Part shown: in pieces, positions 31,914-42,492 of the stretch
Layout of the letters: the number at the start of each line of letters is the position of its first letter
Numbering within the stretch: position 1 is the stretch's first letter
Origin: Ustilaginoidea virens
Lineage: Eukaryota; Ascomycota; Sordariomycetes; Hypocreales; Clavicipitaceae
NCBI RefSeq assembly: GCF_000687475.1
Contig: NC_057316.1
Location: 2,294,001-2,358,000 of the forward strand
DNA length: 64,000 nt
Direction: 5' to 3'
The notes under the pieces: generated by a model
The model's database searches: none
The model's input: the letters and a program-made list of their open reading frames with translations, nothing else
What the model was told of the DNA's origin: nothing
Program-made: the position numbers and the translations under genes

Positions 31914-32017
31914 TATTGAAGGGATAAATAGTAGGGGTTTAAGATTAGATTAGCTCGAAAAAAATCAACCCTCCTACACAACACATTTTTGGCCCCATGG
32001 TCAGTGGAAAGAATTCA
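31914..32017 (+). repeat. 3' LTR of the outer retrotransposon (104 bp)
   Basis: Begins TATTGAAGGG (TG changed to TA) and ends GAATTCA, followed by the GGTC target duplication. A purine run AAAGAAAAGGGGGGA at 31896-31910 lies just upstream and is a suitable plus-strand primer. Confidence 0.88.
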
Positions 32018-32358
32018 GGTCTTGAATTCCGAATCCAAAGACAGCAAGCAGGTTTCAACCCATCAAAAAGTCAATCTTTCGGATTCCGTAATCGGTACAG
32101 TGGCAGCGAGTAACTATTTTTTAGCATTACGGTTTTATTCCCGGCTGATGCCCGCGGATGGCGGCTGTCGAAGCCTAGTGGTATGTAGTACATCTTAACA
32201 GGCAGGCTACTGGTCGTCCGACGACAAAGGAAGTCCAATTGTCACTTGCGCTGACACACAACTGATGGTTACAACGTCTACTGCTTCCCCCCCATGTCTA
32301 AACTATCATGTACAGTTTCACCTTGATGCCAAACTCTGCTTTAAACCTGCACCAGATT

Positions 32359-33212
32359 CTATTCCTCCCCGGCGAACTCGGCACGACCTTGTTTGGAGTT
32401 GAGGTAGTGGTTGCTGCGATGACGTGTTAGAGCTATACCATGGTAAATGACTTGCAGCTGAAATTCCATACCGCTCGGTCGCCCAATCCATCAGGTAGTA
32501 TGCGGCAATCATAGGAGGAACCCAGTAGAAGATTTGGCCCTTGGTGCGGCGGAAAGTATTGAAGATGGCGTCGTGAACGATACCTGCCAGAGGGTTCTGT
32601 CGGTTGGCAGAGACACCATAGTGAATGATGCCCTTTTGCTTGGCGCCGCCTGTCATCGAACCAGTCAGTCAGCACGCCAGCCAAGCACCATAAAAGCGAC
32701 GGGTTTGCCTCCGAAAAAGTTCGCGCCGTAGATACGCATTTTGTCGCGTGCCGAGTTTATACGAGGTATACGAGGGAGTGCCTCTATTCTTCAACGGGCA
32801 GTCAAGAGAGGCCGGGGCTAAGCGTTTCGAATTCGGCTCATCATGCGGACGGCTGCCGCCGCCTTTAATTCCTCGGAATTCAAGAGTTGGTCGTCCCGGC
32901 AGATATTCGTCCCTCCTCGCTTCGCCCGGCTCGCTGCGATGGACTCACAGAAGGGAAATAGCTGTCACTTACCGAAGGATCCCCAGTCGCCAATCCAGCT
33001 GTGATGACGGTTAGTTCGCATTTCATTCATCTCAGACCTGTATTGCGCGGCAATTTGCGAGAACCCAAGGGACGATGATGGCTGTTTCGTCGCGGGAAAA
33101 CGCCGCACGCACGCTACAAAACGGATTGTGACGCGGGGGACGGGGGGCAGACATACTGGCCAATTTTCCAGTTGGGGGCACCGCTGCCGCTCAAAGGCTG
33201 TGTCGGTCTCAT
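32359..33212 (-). CDS. QCR8: Ubiquinol-cytochrome c reductase subunit 8
   Basis: Four exons: 33212-33157, 32998-32973, 32649-32472, 32413-32359; 104 residues. All junctions are GT..AG, and the joins read KIGHWIGDWGSFGGAKQKGI and WATERNHYLNSKQG. Qcr8 is the small ubiquinone-site subunit of respiratory complex III in the mitochondrial inner membrane. It starts MRPTQPLSG and has the single membrane span IFYWVPPMIAAYYLMDWA, with the conserved tail ending in AEFAGEE. One exon is only 26 bp, which is why no single frame shows the whole gene. It is divergent from PHB1 with 375 bp between the ATGs; its 3' end lies about 340 bp from the retrotransposon. Confidence 0.9.
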
Positions 33213-33587
33213 CTTGGCTGACTGTGGGGGGAAATGCGTACGCGTGACGACGTTTGATTCCTTTCGCTATGGAGCCGTCGCAGGAGCAAAAGGTGAAATT
33301 GTCGGGAACGAACCCGTCCGAGACTTCGAACACTCACTGGCAACGCCAGGCCCCATCGCCTGAGCCGCCTTTCCAAATCGGGCTTAGCGCCCAGCTGCCT
33401 CCCGAGAATCACCCTGGGCTGTCGTTTCTCCATCTCGCCATCCATAAGGTGAGCTTTTGTTGGTGGATGCTCGGAGAGTCGGAGCTGCACAGAGGATTTC
33501 ATGCTCTCATCGCACCCACCACTCCCTCCTCTAGCCAAAACTACTTTTCCATCCCCCCCCCTTCCCCCCAGCCCCGACGCGCGCATC
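33213..33587. promoter_or_regulatory. Shared divergent promoter of QCR8 and PHB1
   Basis: 375 bp between the start codons of two nuclear genes for mitochondrial inner-membrane proteins. It contains a pyrimidine-rich stretch before the PHB1 ATG (33525-33575). A possible GTGAGC donor at 33449 could mark a 5' UTR intron of PHB1. Co-regulation is inferred from layout only. Confidence 0.6.
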
Positions 33588-34538
33588 ATGGCTGCCGCAG
33601 CGAAAGCACTCAACCTCATGTACCGCCTGGCCGTGCCGGTCAGTGCCGGCGCATTCCTTGCCAGCCAGTCCCTCTTTGATGTTAAAGGTGGCACCAGAGC
33701 AGTCATCTTCGACAGGTTGTCAGGTGTGAAGGAGGATGTGATCAACGAGGGCACCCACTTCCTGATTCCATGGCTGCAGAAAAGCATCATCTTCGATGTG
33801 CGAACCAAGCCGAGGAATATTGCTACCACGACAGGCAGCAAGGATTTGCAAATGGTCAGCTTGACGTTGCGTGTGTTGCATCGGCCAAACGTCAGGGCTC
33901 TGCCAAAGATTTACCAGGTGAGAATGGGACCGGGCGACTCCACCTGCGGCCACTACTGATCCGCAAGCTTCTCTCCGGACTGGGGGGTTTGGTTTGCTGT
34001 CTGCTAACGGTGTGTCTGCACGTAGAACCTTGGCGTCGACTACGACGAGCGTGTTCTCCCTTCTATCGGTAACGAAGTCCTCAAGGCCATCGTCGCTCAG
34101 TTCGACGCCGCAGAGCTCATCACCCAGCGAGAGGCGGTCTCGCAGAAGATCCGAAGCGAGCTCACCCGACGCGCTTCCGAGTTCAACATTGCTCTCGAGG
34201 ACGTCTCCATTACACACATGACCTTTGGCCGCGAGTTCACCAAGGCTGTCGAGCAGAAGCAAATTGCCCAGCAGGATGCAGAGCGAGCTCGCTTCATTGT
34301 CGAAAAGGCCGAGCAGGAGAGACAGGCAAACGTCATCCGAGCAGAGGGCGAAGCCGAGAGTGCCGAGACCATTAGCAAAGCCATTTCCAAGGCAGGCGAT
34401 GGCTTGATTCAGATCCGAAAGATTGAGGCCAGCAGGGAGATTGCTTCTACGCTTTCATCTAATCCGAACGTGGCTTACCTGCCAAGCGGAAACTCGGGCA
34501 ATGGAGCCCAGTACTTGTTATCTGTAGGACGTGTTTAG
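33588..34538 (+). CDS. PHB1: Prohibitin-1
   Basis: Two exons (33588-33917 and 34026-34538) around a 108-bp intron; 280 residues. PHB1 and PHB2 form ring complexes in the mitochondrial inner membrane that act as scaffolds and regulate the m-AAA protease. Visible features are the N-terminal hydrophobic anchor (near residues 10-28), the SPFH/Band 7 domain with [36 protein letters not shown] and [19 protein letters not shown], and the C-terminal coiled coil [22 protein letters not shown]. Length and ends fit the family. The 3' end converges with the exonuclease gene. Confidence 0.95.
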
Positions 34539-34756
34539 GTGCACCGTGTATGAATAAGGAAGGTTTGGTGAAGTACACACTACAAAGAATCTCCGCTTTG
34601 TTGCTGCGAGATGTCACCCAAGAGCGACTATGTTGTTCTTACATATGTAAAATGAACAAAATGATCTTCATCAATGGGCACAAAACCCTTTTGTGTTATC
34701 CCGTATTTCTCCTGACATGTACGTAGTTTTTCTGGTTTTTCCCATCTGACTGATGC

Positions 34757-36694
34757 TTATGCTTCAATAAAATCCGTCGTTAAGGAGCCATCTGGCTTTC
34801 CTGGCGGCCAAAATTCTCCGTCCACTAGCCTCCATCCGGCCCTCTGCATATCTTTCCACTCATTCATGACTCTATATCGGACCAACTCGCCTGCTGCCCT
34901 CGCGTCTTCTGCAGAGTCGTGGCCCGAAACCTTTGGGCCCGTCTCCTGCTGAATCGTCTTGTGCAGATGTACATCCATAAGCATTTTCAGGCTGTTGCGG
35001 TAGGGCAACCCTCTCTTATGCGGGTAGAGCAAAGCCGTATCGATAAGTGTGGGATGAACAACCCGCACGGCATTCAGGTCGTTTTCCAACCCATGTCCAA
35101 TCAATGGCGTGGTTGGTGAAAGCAGGGAAAACAGGAGATCGCGAGCAACCTCGGGGGATGATACCTTTTTGAACTGCTTCTTGCTGCCGTTACCCGTGGC
35201 AGAAGCCGAGTCGGATACTGAGGGCGTCCACGCCTCTGCGTAGGCCAAGTCGTCGGGCCATACGCCAGAGTATCGCGAGTTGAGGTCGAGAATCTCTCCA
35301 ATGGGCTGGACGAGAACGTCGACCAGCTCCTTGCCTGATGGCCAATCCGTCGCAGTAAGTCGAATCAGTTCCAGACCATGAACTGTGTAGCCCATCTCGC
35401 AGTCGAAAGCAACTGCATTACCCTTGGGTCCGTTTCTGATCGTCGGGGTCGCTGCGTAGTTCATGACGGCGGCTAATCGTTTAGGGTCGCTGACCTTGAA
35501 TACGTGATGGTCGTGGGCGAAGCAACCGGCTGAGTCGCCGACTTCCTGCCCGCAGCATTGGTAACGTTTCGGAATTCTGGAAAAGTCGCCCGGAGCCTTC
35601 TCGGGCACATATGCCTTGCCCCAGTGAAAGTTGCATTTGCCACCCGAGGTCAGAGCCCCATCTTCTTCTCGTCGGCCTGGAAAGACCTGGAAGCGCTGTT
35701 GGCACCGGTCGCACTTTTCCCAGCCCTTGGCGGCCTCCAAGCCTTTCAACGCCTCTGCGACTGCCTCTTCTGAAGGCACTGATGGCACGTAGCCATGATC
35801 GGAGAGTCCCTCTACGTCTGTTATGAGTCGGTGCAATAGTTTGACTTCTTGGGCGCTGGCGAGCCCAGTGTTGACTTCTTTGGGCTTTCTTCCGCCATTG
35901 GCTTGTTGCTCGGACTGGAGGGTTTCCTGTCGTCGCTCTTCCTTCCACTGGGGTACTTTCATCCTCTTATACTGCATGACTTTGTTCTTCATGACGTTGG
36001 CATACACGGCTGGCTTCTCGAGAGCGGCAGCCTGCTCATCGTCCAACGCCTTGAAGATGAGGTCTTGATCAGACATGACCAGAGCAAGCTCGTCTGGGGT
36101 TCCGTCGCTCCTCAGTTCGCGATTGAGTCTGACGAATTCGGAATGTAGCATTTTCAACAGTTTCAGGCGAGTCTCGTGACTTGCGGGAGAGCTTTTGAGA
36201 AGTCGAGGGTTGAGAGACTCTGGCTTTCTCTTCTTGGGCAAGTCATTGCCCGGCTTAGAGATGGGTTTTGTATCGTTTGGATGCGAAGGGGTTGAGTGTT
36301 TTGCAGTCGCAGGCTTGCGAGGTTCCGCAGATGCATGCCTTGTTGACGTGCTAGCTGGAGCTGCAGTCCGCTTCAGCGGCGGTGGTGACACGGCTCGAGT
36401 GGCCGTTTGAGGCACGACTTTCGAACCGCCCTCTCCGGCTTCATGGCGGGTAGGGCTTGTAGCCGTGACATTCTGCTGAGGGTTCGAGGACTTGCCGCGC
36501 TCGTCTATCTTGATGCGTTTCCGGGATCCCTCGTGCGAGGGTGATGAGGATTGATGGCTAGCGGATTTCTGGTTCTGCGAGTGTTGCGGAGCTGCAGCCG
36601 CAGCGGCCTTTTCCTCGCCGTGGCCAAAGATGCATTGGAAAGCGGTGCAAGATCTACCCGCAGGACATGGAATGTGTTTGAGAGAAAGACTCAT
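34757..36694 (-). CDS. REX3: REX3-like RNA exonuclease (DEDDh family)
   Basis: Single exon, 645 residues. The C-terminal third is a DEDDh 3'-5' exonuclease with all five catalytic residues: FDCEMGY (near residue 430), HGLENDL, and HDSAEDARA (near 595). The N-terminus has a CCCH-type zinc finger (C-x5-C-x4-C-x3-H, residues 10-26), as in fungal Rex3 proteins. A CDRCQQRF segment and the AGCFAHDHHVF segment between them give further zinc-ligand pairs. The middle is Ser/Lys/Pro-rich. Rex3 trims the 3' ends of RNase MRP RNA and other structured RNAs in yeast; the precise substrate here is inferred. Confidence 0.88.
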   Translation of the reverse strand: MSLSLKHIPCPAGRSCTAFQCIFGHGEEKAAAAAAPQHSQNQKSASHQSSSPSHEGSRKRIKIDERGKSSNPQQNVTATSPTRHEAGEGGSKVVPQTATRAVSPPPLKRTAAPASTSTRHASAEPRKPATAKHSTPSHPNDTKPISKPGNDLPKKRKPESLNPRLLKSSPASHETRLKLLKMLHSEFVRLNRELRSDGTPDELALVMSDQDLIFKALDDEQAAALEKPAVYANVMKNKVMQYKRMKVPQWKEERRQETLQSEQQANGGRKPKEVNTGLASAQEVKLLHRLITDVEGLSDHGYVPSVPSEEAVAEALKGLEAAKGWEKCDRCQQRFQVFPGRREEDGALTSGGKCNFHWGKAYVPEKAPGDFSRIPKRYQCCGQEVGDSAGCFAHDHHVFKVSDPKRLAAVMNYAATPTIRNGPKGNAVAFDCEMGYTVHGLELIRLTATDWPSGKELVDVLVQPIGEILDLNSRYSGVWPDDLAYAEAWTPSVSDSASATGNGSKKQFKKVSSPEVARDLLFSLLSPTTPLIGHGLENDLNAVRVVHPTLIDTALLYPHKRGLPYRNSLKMLMDVHLHKTIQQETGPKVSGHDSAEDARAAGELVRYRVMNEWKDMQRAGWRLVDGEFWPPGKPDGSLTTDFIEA

Positions 36695-37390
36695 TCTGGG
36701 AATAAGACTGGAGTATCAGCAAACATAGTGGTCACGAGCAAGGTGACTGTCCGGCGAGATTTTAGACTTTGAATCTAGAGTTAACCGCCGGCTTGATTTA
36801 CGCGGGAGGAAGTCGTATGGAAGCAAGCAATGAAGTTGGCCGCGTCGCAGCGAAAGCTCCTCAGCAACACAGCACAAGGTAAAGTGTATAGGAAGTTAGG
36901 GTGTTGCAATTTTCGATATCTGTTGATGCATCGCGCATCGTCGTCGCCGCGGCATCGATGACAAAGCAGTTGCAGTCACCAGTGGTAGTGCAGCCTGCAT
37001 GTGGTGGCTTGGCTTCTCCAGTTGGGCTTGCCCGCGCACAGTGTGGCGAGTACGGGCCACAGGCTTAGGTACTTTGCACTTTGTAGGTTGCACGGAAACG
37101 AACAGAGTGTAAGTACCACTATACAAGATTGAAGTGGGATAAATCCCTCTCGTCTGGCAACATTGATCAGACTGTACCTAATGCGTTTTCCCCCCCTTTT
37201 TTTTCAAGTTTCCTGGTATCAAGTCGGCTACATACATCATGACATATCTCGTTCGACATATTATACATCTCCAAAGGGGTGGTGTACACTAGTGTATGTA
37301 TTTTCATTGTGCACTGTACGCGCCTCTGCATACCTCCTGTCCCTTCGAAACAAGATAAAAGAAAAATCCTGCCCTGACCGAGAGTTTGGC
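36695..37390. other. Intergenic region between REX3 and the methyltransferase-like gene
   Basis: Upstream flank of REX3 (promoter inferred) and downstream flank of the next gene. No supported gene. Confidence 0.4.
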
Positions 37391-37594
37391 CTAAAAAGAC
37401 ACCCCGGAATGAATCGCTTCGTGTTTCTATTCCACGTCTCCCATTTGTGGCCAAAGGACTCTTTCAGCATGGTCTGCTCTTCCGAGACTTCAGCTTAAAA
37501 GACACCCGGAATGAATCGCTTCGTGTTTCTGTTCCACGTCTCCCATTTGTGACCGAAAGACTCTTTCAGCATGGTCTCCTCTTCCGAGACTCGC
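37391..37594. repeat. 102-bp tandem duplication of the 3' end of the methyltransferase-like gene
   Basis: The segment 37494-37594, coding the last 34 codons of the gene, is repeated at 37391-37492 beyond its stop. The two copies differ at only a few bases plus single-base indels in an A run and a C run. The reading frame is kept across the copies (102 = 34 codons) until the extra C in the outer copy. Confidence 0.88.
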
Positions 37595-38193
37595 AAAGCA
37601 GCTCCCAATGCAATGACTGCGAACCCGGCAACGTACCCGACAAAGCCCCATCCGTCGAGCGAGCGACGCACGCGCCGCGGGAGCCAGTAGACCACCGAGC
37701 CGTCCCAACGCACGAATAGCAGCAAATAGGGAATCATTATCAGGAGAAATCCCGTGTAGCTAGGGTGCTGGATGTAGTGATAGATGCCGCTTGTATTGAG
37801 CTCATTTGGCTGAGCCAAACCAAAGGTGAAGCGGCTGCCCAAGGCTCCAAAAGCAGAGAGTCGCAAGGGGGTCCCTACACAGAGCATGAGGAACAGGCTG
37901 AACGAGGTGAAGCCGGTCCATTTGAACAGACGATGATTCACGCCGTCGTCGGGTGCACGGCCCGCGCCTTTGGTATGAAGCATGAGGGCCACGGCGGCAT
38001 GATGAAGTGCAATGCCAAGGACGAGCAGCCGGACGACCATGATGGGTCCAGGTTGTATGAGGAGGCGGATGCTATCTTGGCCCCAGGCTTGATGCGCAGC
38101 TGGATTCACATTGGGAGGGGTGAGGCTGAGCGACGCAAAGTACCCTGAAAGGATGACGACGAGCGCAAACGATGCGGCCGAGAGCGAACCCAT
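37495..38193 (-). CDS. Isoprenylcysteine carboxyl methyltransferase-like membrane protein
   Basis: 232 residues from the ATG at 38193. A start at 38268 adds 25 polar residues and is less likely. The C-terminal half has the ICMT/PEMT methyltransferase pattern: GIYHYIQHPSYTG for SAM binding, then a pair of membrane spans, and RVSEEETMLKESFGHKWETW with RFIPG at the end. At least five hydrophobic segments precede it. The family methylates C-terminal prenylcysteines (Ste14) or related substrates in the ER. It is a divergent member, so the substrate is uncertain. The last 34 codons are duplicated in tandem just beyond the stop. Confidence 0.8.
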   Translation of the reverse strand: MGSLSAASFALVVILSGYFASLSLTPPNVNPAAHQAWGQDSIRLLIQPGPIMVVRLLVLGIALHHAAVALMLHTKGAGRAPDDGVNHRLFKWTGFTSFSLFLMLCVGTPLRLSAFGALGSRFTFGLAQPNELNTSGIYHYIQHPSYTGFLLIMIPYLLLFVRWDGSVVYWLPRRVRRSLDGWGFVGYVAGFAVIALGAALRVSEEETMLKESFGHKWETWNRNTKRFIPGVF

Positions 38194-39077
38194 TGTGATA
38201 TCAGGGTCAAGTGGGTGACGAGTCCATAGCCTATAGCCCAACAGAGGTTTTGGGTTGGGGCGGGTCACCTGAGTCTTTAAAAGCTCAAAACAAAACCAGA
38301 TGGAATTGAAAACGCCTCGGCCAAGATCGTGCGGTCCGTCGTCCTTGTCGCTATTTCTTCCTTTTACCTCGGTAGTTTTACTAGTTGTTTCTGTCGCTGA
38401 TCGTTCGTACCCGGCATTGCAGCCTCTTGTAAAGGACTAGCCCTAGGGCGGCTGCGAATAGGCGTTTCATGAATATGTTAAACAGACCAAAGAGAGGTCC
38501 TACGAAGAGGACGGATATCACAGTTGCGCCTAGCCTCCGCATGCATGACTTACGTAATGCTTCGTAGGCTAGGCACAAGACGCAGACCAAAGTCCTAGCC
38601 ACCTTGTGGCGCGAGCATAGCTCGAGTCCGTGCGCACCCATTCGGCAATATACAGTATCCGAAGAGACACTGCCGCACTGTCGCAGAGACCTCGCCACGA
38701 ATCCTATCTTGTGATGGATGGCTGCGTGCCTGCATTCCCGTCGGAGTTGCATGGGTCAATGATCCACCCCGCTTGGCGGTCAGTTGATCTGACCACTCGG
38801 TTCAGCCCAGTGCCAGCTTGGGGGCCAAGCCGACGACGCACCACAGCGACCGCGCAACCCCAAGCCTCTTACGCGTAACGGTTACGAACAAGGCTCCTTC
38901 AGATGCTGTCCTCGAGCAAGTCTGCCTTGCATGGTGTCCTGGTCGTCGATCTGGGCTCCCTTTAGACCAGCCCTACGGGTTCTGCCGGCATCCCCGTCGT
39001 CCGCGTCTTCCATCACGGCGTACATCAGGCGGCGTATCGCGCGCCCCCCCCCTCTTCAAGGGCTTCCTCCTCTCACC
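38194..39077. other. Divergent region between the methyltransferase-like and lipase genes
   Basis: No supported gene. A 123-codon frame on the minus strand (38752-38381) includes a hydrophobic patch but looks like chance. The right end, before the lipase ATG, carries a C tract (39043-39053). Confidence 0.45.
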
Positions 39078-40366
39078 ATGACCCTGCCTGTATATCCTCA
39101 GTACGAGGGTGGCACTCCCTCTGCCACTCACTTGTGCGTACTCGTTCATGGGGTGAGCCGAGCATTGGGCATTCTTTCTTCATTACTGACCCTGTTGCCG
39201 CCATTTTACTCAAAACACCCCTTCCAACCTGCCCTGTTCCCAGACCTGTTTATCTTACTCGAGTCTATATAATTGACTTCTTCTTTGGTAGCTATGGGGC
39301 AATCCGGATCACATGAGAAACGTCGCCAAGAGCTTGCGCGACCGCCACCCTTCCAGTGAGCTGCGTCTGCTGTTCGCGAAGCGCAATATTGGCAGTTTCA
39401 CCTACGATGGCATTGAGCGCGGCGGCGAGCGCATCTGCTCCGAAATTGAAGAGGAGCTGCGCGCAGTGGAGGAGAGCGGTGGCAAAATCACCAAGATTAG
39501 CATCATTGGATATTCCCTCGGCGGCCTGGTCTGTCGCTACGCCGTAGGCTTGCTTTACGCAAAGGGGATACTGGACAAACTCGAATGCATGGTAGGGAAG
39601 CCCCCGTCCCGACCTCGATCGTCATATACATGCAGGCCTTTGCAGAGGACGCGTCTAACTAAAGCTTGGACTTTCCTCCCCCACAGAACTTCACAACTTT
39701 TGCGTCTCCGCATCTTGGGGTGCGTACGCCTCTCAAAGGCTGGCACAACCATGTCTGGAACGTCATGGGTGCCAGGACCTTGTCAATGTCCGGTAGGCAG
39801 CTGTTCACGATTGATTCGTTCCGCGACACAGGGCGGCCCCTTCTCTCGGTGCTCGCTGAACCAAACTCCATCTTCATGCACGGCCTTGGCAAGTTCAAAA
39901 GACGGAGCTTGTATGCCAACATTGTCAATGATAAAAGTGCTGTTTATTACACCACCGGCATCGCAAAGACAGACCCGTACCGAAATCTGGGCGCGATCAA
40001 AGTCAACTTTCTCAAAGGATACGAGGGCGTTCTTCTGGATCCGCAAAATCCCATCCGCCCGCCACCTAAGCTAGGAGAAGCTACCTCGTGCTCTTCAGCC
40101 ACAGAGTCCATCATGAGGTGGGTCAAGAACATACCGTTCATGATTACCGTCACGGTATTCCTACCCATTGGCGTGCTTGCCTATCTCTGCAACGCCGTCA
40201 TTCAGAACATTCGCAGCTCGCAACGGATCAAACTATACGAGAGAGGCTTGGCTGGTGTCAGCATCGACGGGTACAGAGTTCCTGTGCTCATTGCGGAAAT
40301 TCGCGAAGAGGTTGAGAATACATATGAGGCGTTGAACAGTTTGCAAAGCCAAGAGTTTCTCTCATC

Positions 40367-40399
<33 letters not shown>

Positions 40400-40658
40400 T
40401 GGAAAGAGCGCCGAGGACAGGAAATTGCTGCAGCGCGAGAGACGAATGTCGGTTCCAACGGAGCCAACTCTGGCGCTGACGCCTCAGCAGTTCGAAATGA
40501 TTCGTTCTCTAGACACTCTCAACTGGCGGAAATACCCCGTGTGGATTCAACAGCATCGGCATAGCCACGCGGCTATTATTGTGCGACTGGAAAAGAAGTC
40601 CTTTGACGAGGGGTGGGTGGTATTGAAGCATTTTGCAGAAGACGAATTCTTGATTTAG
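39078..40658 (+). CDS. LPL1: LPL1-like DUF676 lipase
   Basis: Three exons (39078-39152, 39292-39591, 39687-40658; introns 139 and 95 bp), 448 residues. The joins read LVHGLWGNPDHM and LECMNFTTFASPHLG. The alpha/beta hydrolase features are the oxyanion HGLWG, the nucleophile elbow GYSLGG in exon 2, and FASPHLGVRTP. This matches yeast Lpl1 (YOR059C), a phospholipase of lipid droplets, and the related Rog1. A hydrophobic segment in the C-terminal half (FMITVTVFLPIGVLAYLCNAV) may anchor it in the droplet or ER. An acidic ED repeat follows. The start is the first ATG ahead of the conserved YPQYEGG segment. Confidence 0.88.
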
Positions 40659-42492
40659 ACGCAGGAGAGGGACCTGGAAAAAGAGAAGAAAAGAACGAAT
40701 AGAGGATCTAATGCAGCGGAGGTCGAGTACGAAATATGACGCGGCCTCCTCGAAGTTTCCCCTTTTCCTGTACAATGAGGGGAGAGAAAAGATAAAAAAA
40801 AAAAAAAAGGGGGGGGGGGGGGGGGGGGTGCAAAAACCACCAGCATTACTTACTCCGTGCCTTACTTACTTGGTGCCCCCGAGGTAGGTTCAAAATCACG
40901 CAAAGCGGCCGACTACTTACTTGTGCATTAGTGCCTGCATTTCATAATCAGACCATAGCAATGTAGATACTCTAACCTTGGGTCTGTTCCAAGTTCAAAG
41001 CGCCAACTAATGCTGGCTACTATTACCGGGCGTACGTTTTGCTCGCACAGAGAAGGCGCAGGTGTCGCCTTTTATACGCGCATAGTATAATAGCTTGGAA
41101 GCTATTGGCATATGTTGTCTTCAGTTGAAGGAATTGATGGCTCCCAAAAACCGCGGATACCGCAGCTGCGAGGCGGCTAAACGCGCTATTAGTAACGATC
41201 GTCACACAAGTTTCCGGCTTCCGCCTCGTTGCTTGTCAGAAAAGACCCAACGCTGGCAATCCCACACGGGTTATTCTTCGATGCTGCTACAACGACCCGG
41301 CGCTGTAGTATATGGTGATGACGAGATTTCCCCAAGGGTTCGTCATTGGCATGCAGAGCCTGGTATCGGGTGTTTTCACACGCCCGCCCCCGGCTGATGG
41401 TTTTCCAGCAGACAGCAGCAGGGGAAGCGCAAGCCAGGCCCTAGGTTGATCATGGACTGGCAGCGACTTGAGATGCGGTCAAGGGAGATGACAATGGAGA
41501 CGTTGCAAACAGACAGGACGAGGTTGGGACCAGACGTCAACTGGTCTCTTGGGTCGTATCAAGACTGCCCCACGTGGGGCTCGACTCCCACGACGGTCGA
41601 CCCCAGGAACCACCGTCGTGGAGTGGCTGGTGTTGGGTTGGGTTGCTTCATGTCGGCTTCTATTTTTGTCGGACTGTCGGATTGTCGGATTGGCAGTGCA
41701 GAAGCCTTTCTCGGCTTAGGGTCTGTCAGCGGACACGGAGTGGAGTCACGGAGTGACGTCGTCTTCCCCCGGGCGGGCAGCTAACCTAACGCTAACAGCC
41801 CCCGCCCCCAGCCTCGTCCCCGGCGGCCCCATCCGTCGACGTCATGAAGCCCACATGGCCCTGCGTCTCGGGCGCCACGACTTGACGCCAAAAAAAGACA
41901 AAACCTCGTGTCGGCGGATATCCATCCACCACGTGTTGCTCCGTATGCGAAGCGATGGGGACTGCGTCTTTTTTTTCTCTGCGGCCCCAGCGGTCAAGGT
42001 CAAGCCTGGAAAATGCCCGGGTTCCAACTTGCAACCAGACCTCACTTGTGTTGCACAGCAGAACCCCCCCATTGACGACGAATTTCTATTGGGCCGCCCC
42101 ACCTGCCCTCCCCCCTGTCTCTTCTTCACGGACCAGTGGACTCTGGAGAAACCCCCGTCCGTACGGACGAGTTCACGTCAGGCGGAAACCCCGACACGAC
42201 TCCAGAGCTGCTGCAACATATCCAGCAACAACCTTGGCACATGTAACGACACAACAAGCGCTACTAGGTGCATACGTCAGTGGTGCCAGGCGGGCCCCGG
42301 AACAACGTGCGAAAAGAGACAGGCCCATGACTCAGATACGAAAGCCTCGTCGTAAAGAAATGGCCCGACGATCCGGGGCTCCCCAAGGCGACGACGCCCG
42401 CGATTTGTCCCTCGCAAGCCTCTTGTTTCCCGCCAAGCCGTGAATGCTGTCAATTCTGCCTGCTCGTACTCCGTGCGGCTGTGCATGAGGTA
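40659..42492. other. Long intergenic region with an A15/G21 homopolymer junction
   Basis: About 1.8 kb without a recognised gene. It contains an A run at 40794-40808 joined to a G run at 40809-40829, and a 10-bp inverted repeat (41588-41597 and 41612-41621) able to form a hairpin with a 14-base loop. GC-rich, with short frames on both strands but no family match. Confidence 0.5.
40794..40829. repeat. A15-G21 homopolymer junction
   Basis: A run of 15 A directly followed by 21 G, downstream of the lipase gene. A purine-only strand of 36 bases. Confidence 0.95.

Larger units (their letters stand above)
17351..32021 (+). mobile_element. Decayed Ty3/gypsy-type LTR retrotransposon with a nested copia element
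   Basis: The element spans 17355-32017, flanked by a GGTC direct repeat (17351-17354 and 32018-32021). Two 104-bp LTRs bound it. Going rightward, translated blocks of the plus strand show gag with a CCHC knuckle, an aspartic protease, RT with an FxxPxGLxxxPA-type block, RNase H (DASDTS), integrase with zinc and catalytic blocks, and a further unknown frame. All are broken by many stops, mostly TAG. A polypurine tract (31896-31910) precedes the 3' LTR. Removing the nested copia insertion (22506-27891 plus one AGTAA) leaves about 9.3 kb. The whole block is AT-rich compared with its neighbours. Confidence 0.9.

Noticed and set aside
38381..38752. 123-codon hydrophobic frame on the minus strand
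   Set aside because: No family pattern, no splice or start support, irregular codon use.
41588..41621. 10-bp inverted repeat as a terminator or riboswitch
   Set aside because: Isolated hairpin in gene-free DNA with no T run or neighbouring gene that would give it a role.
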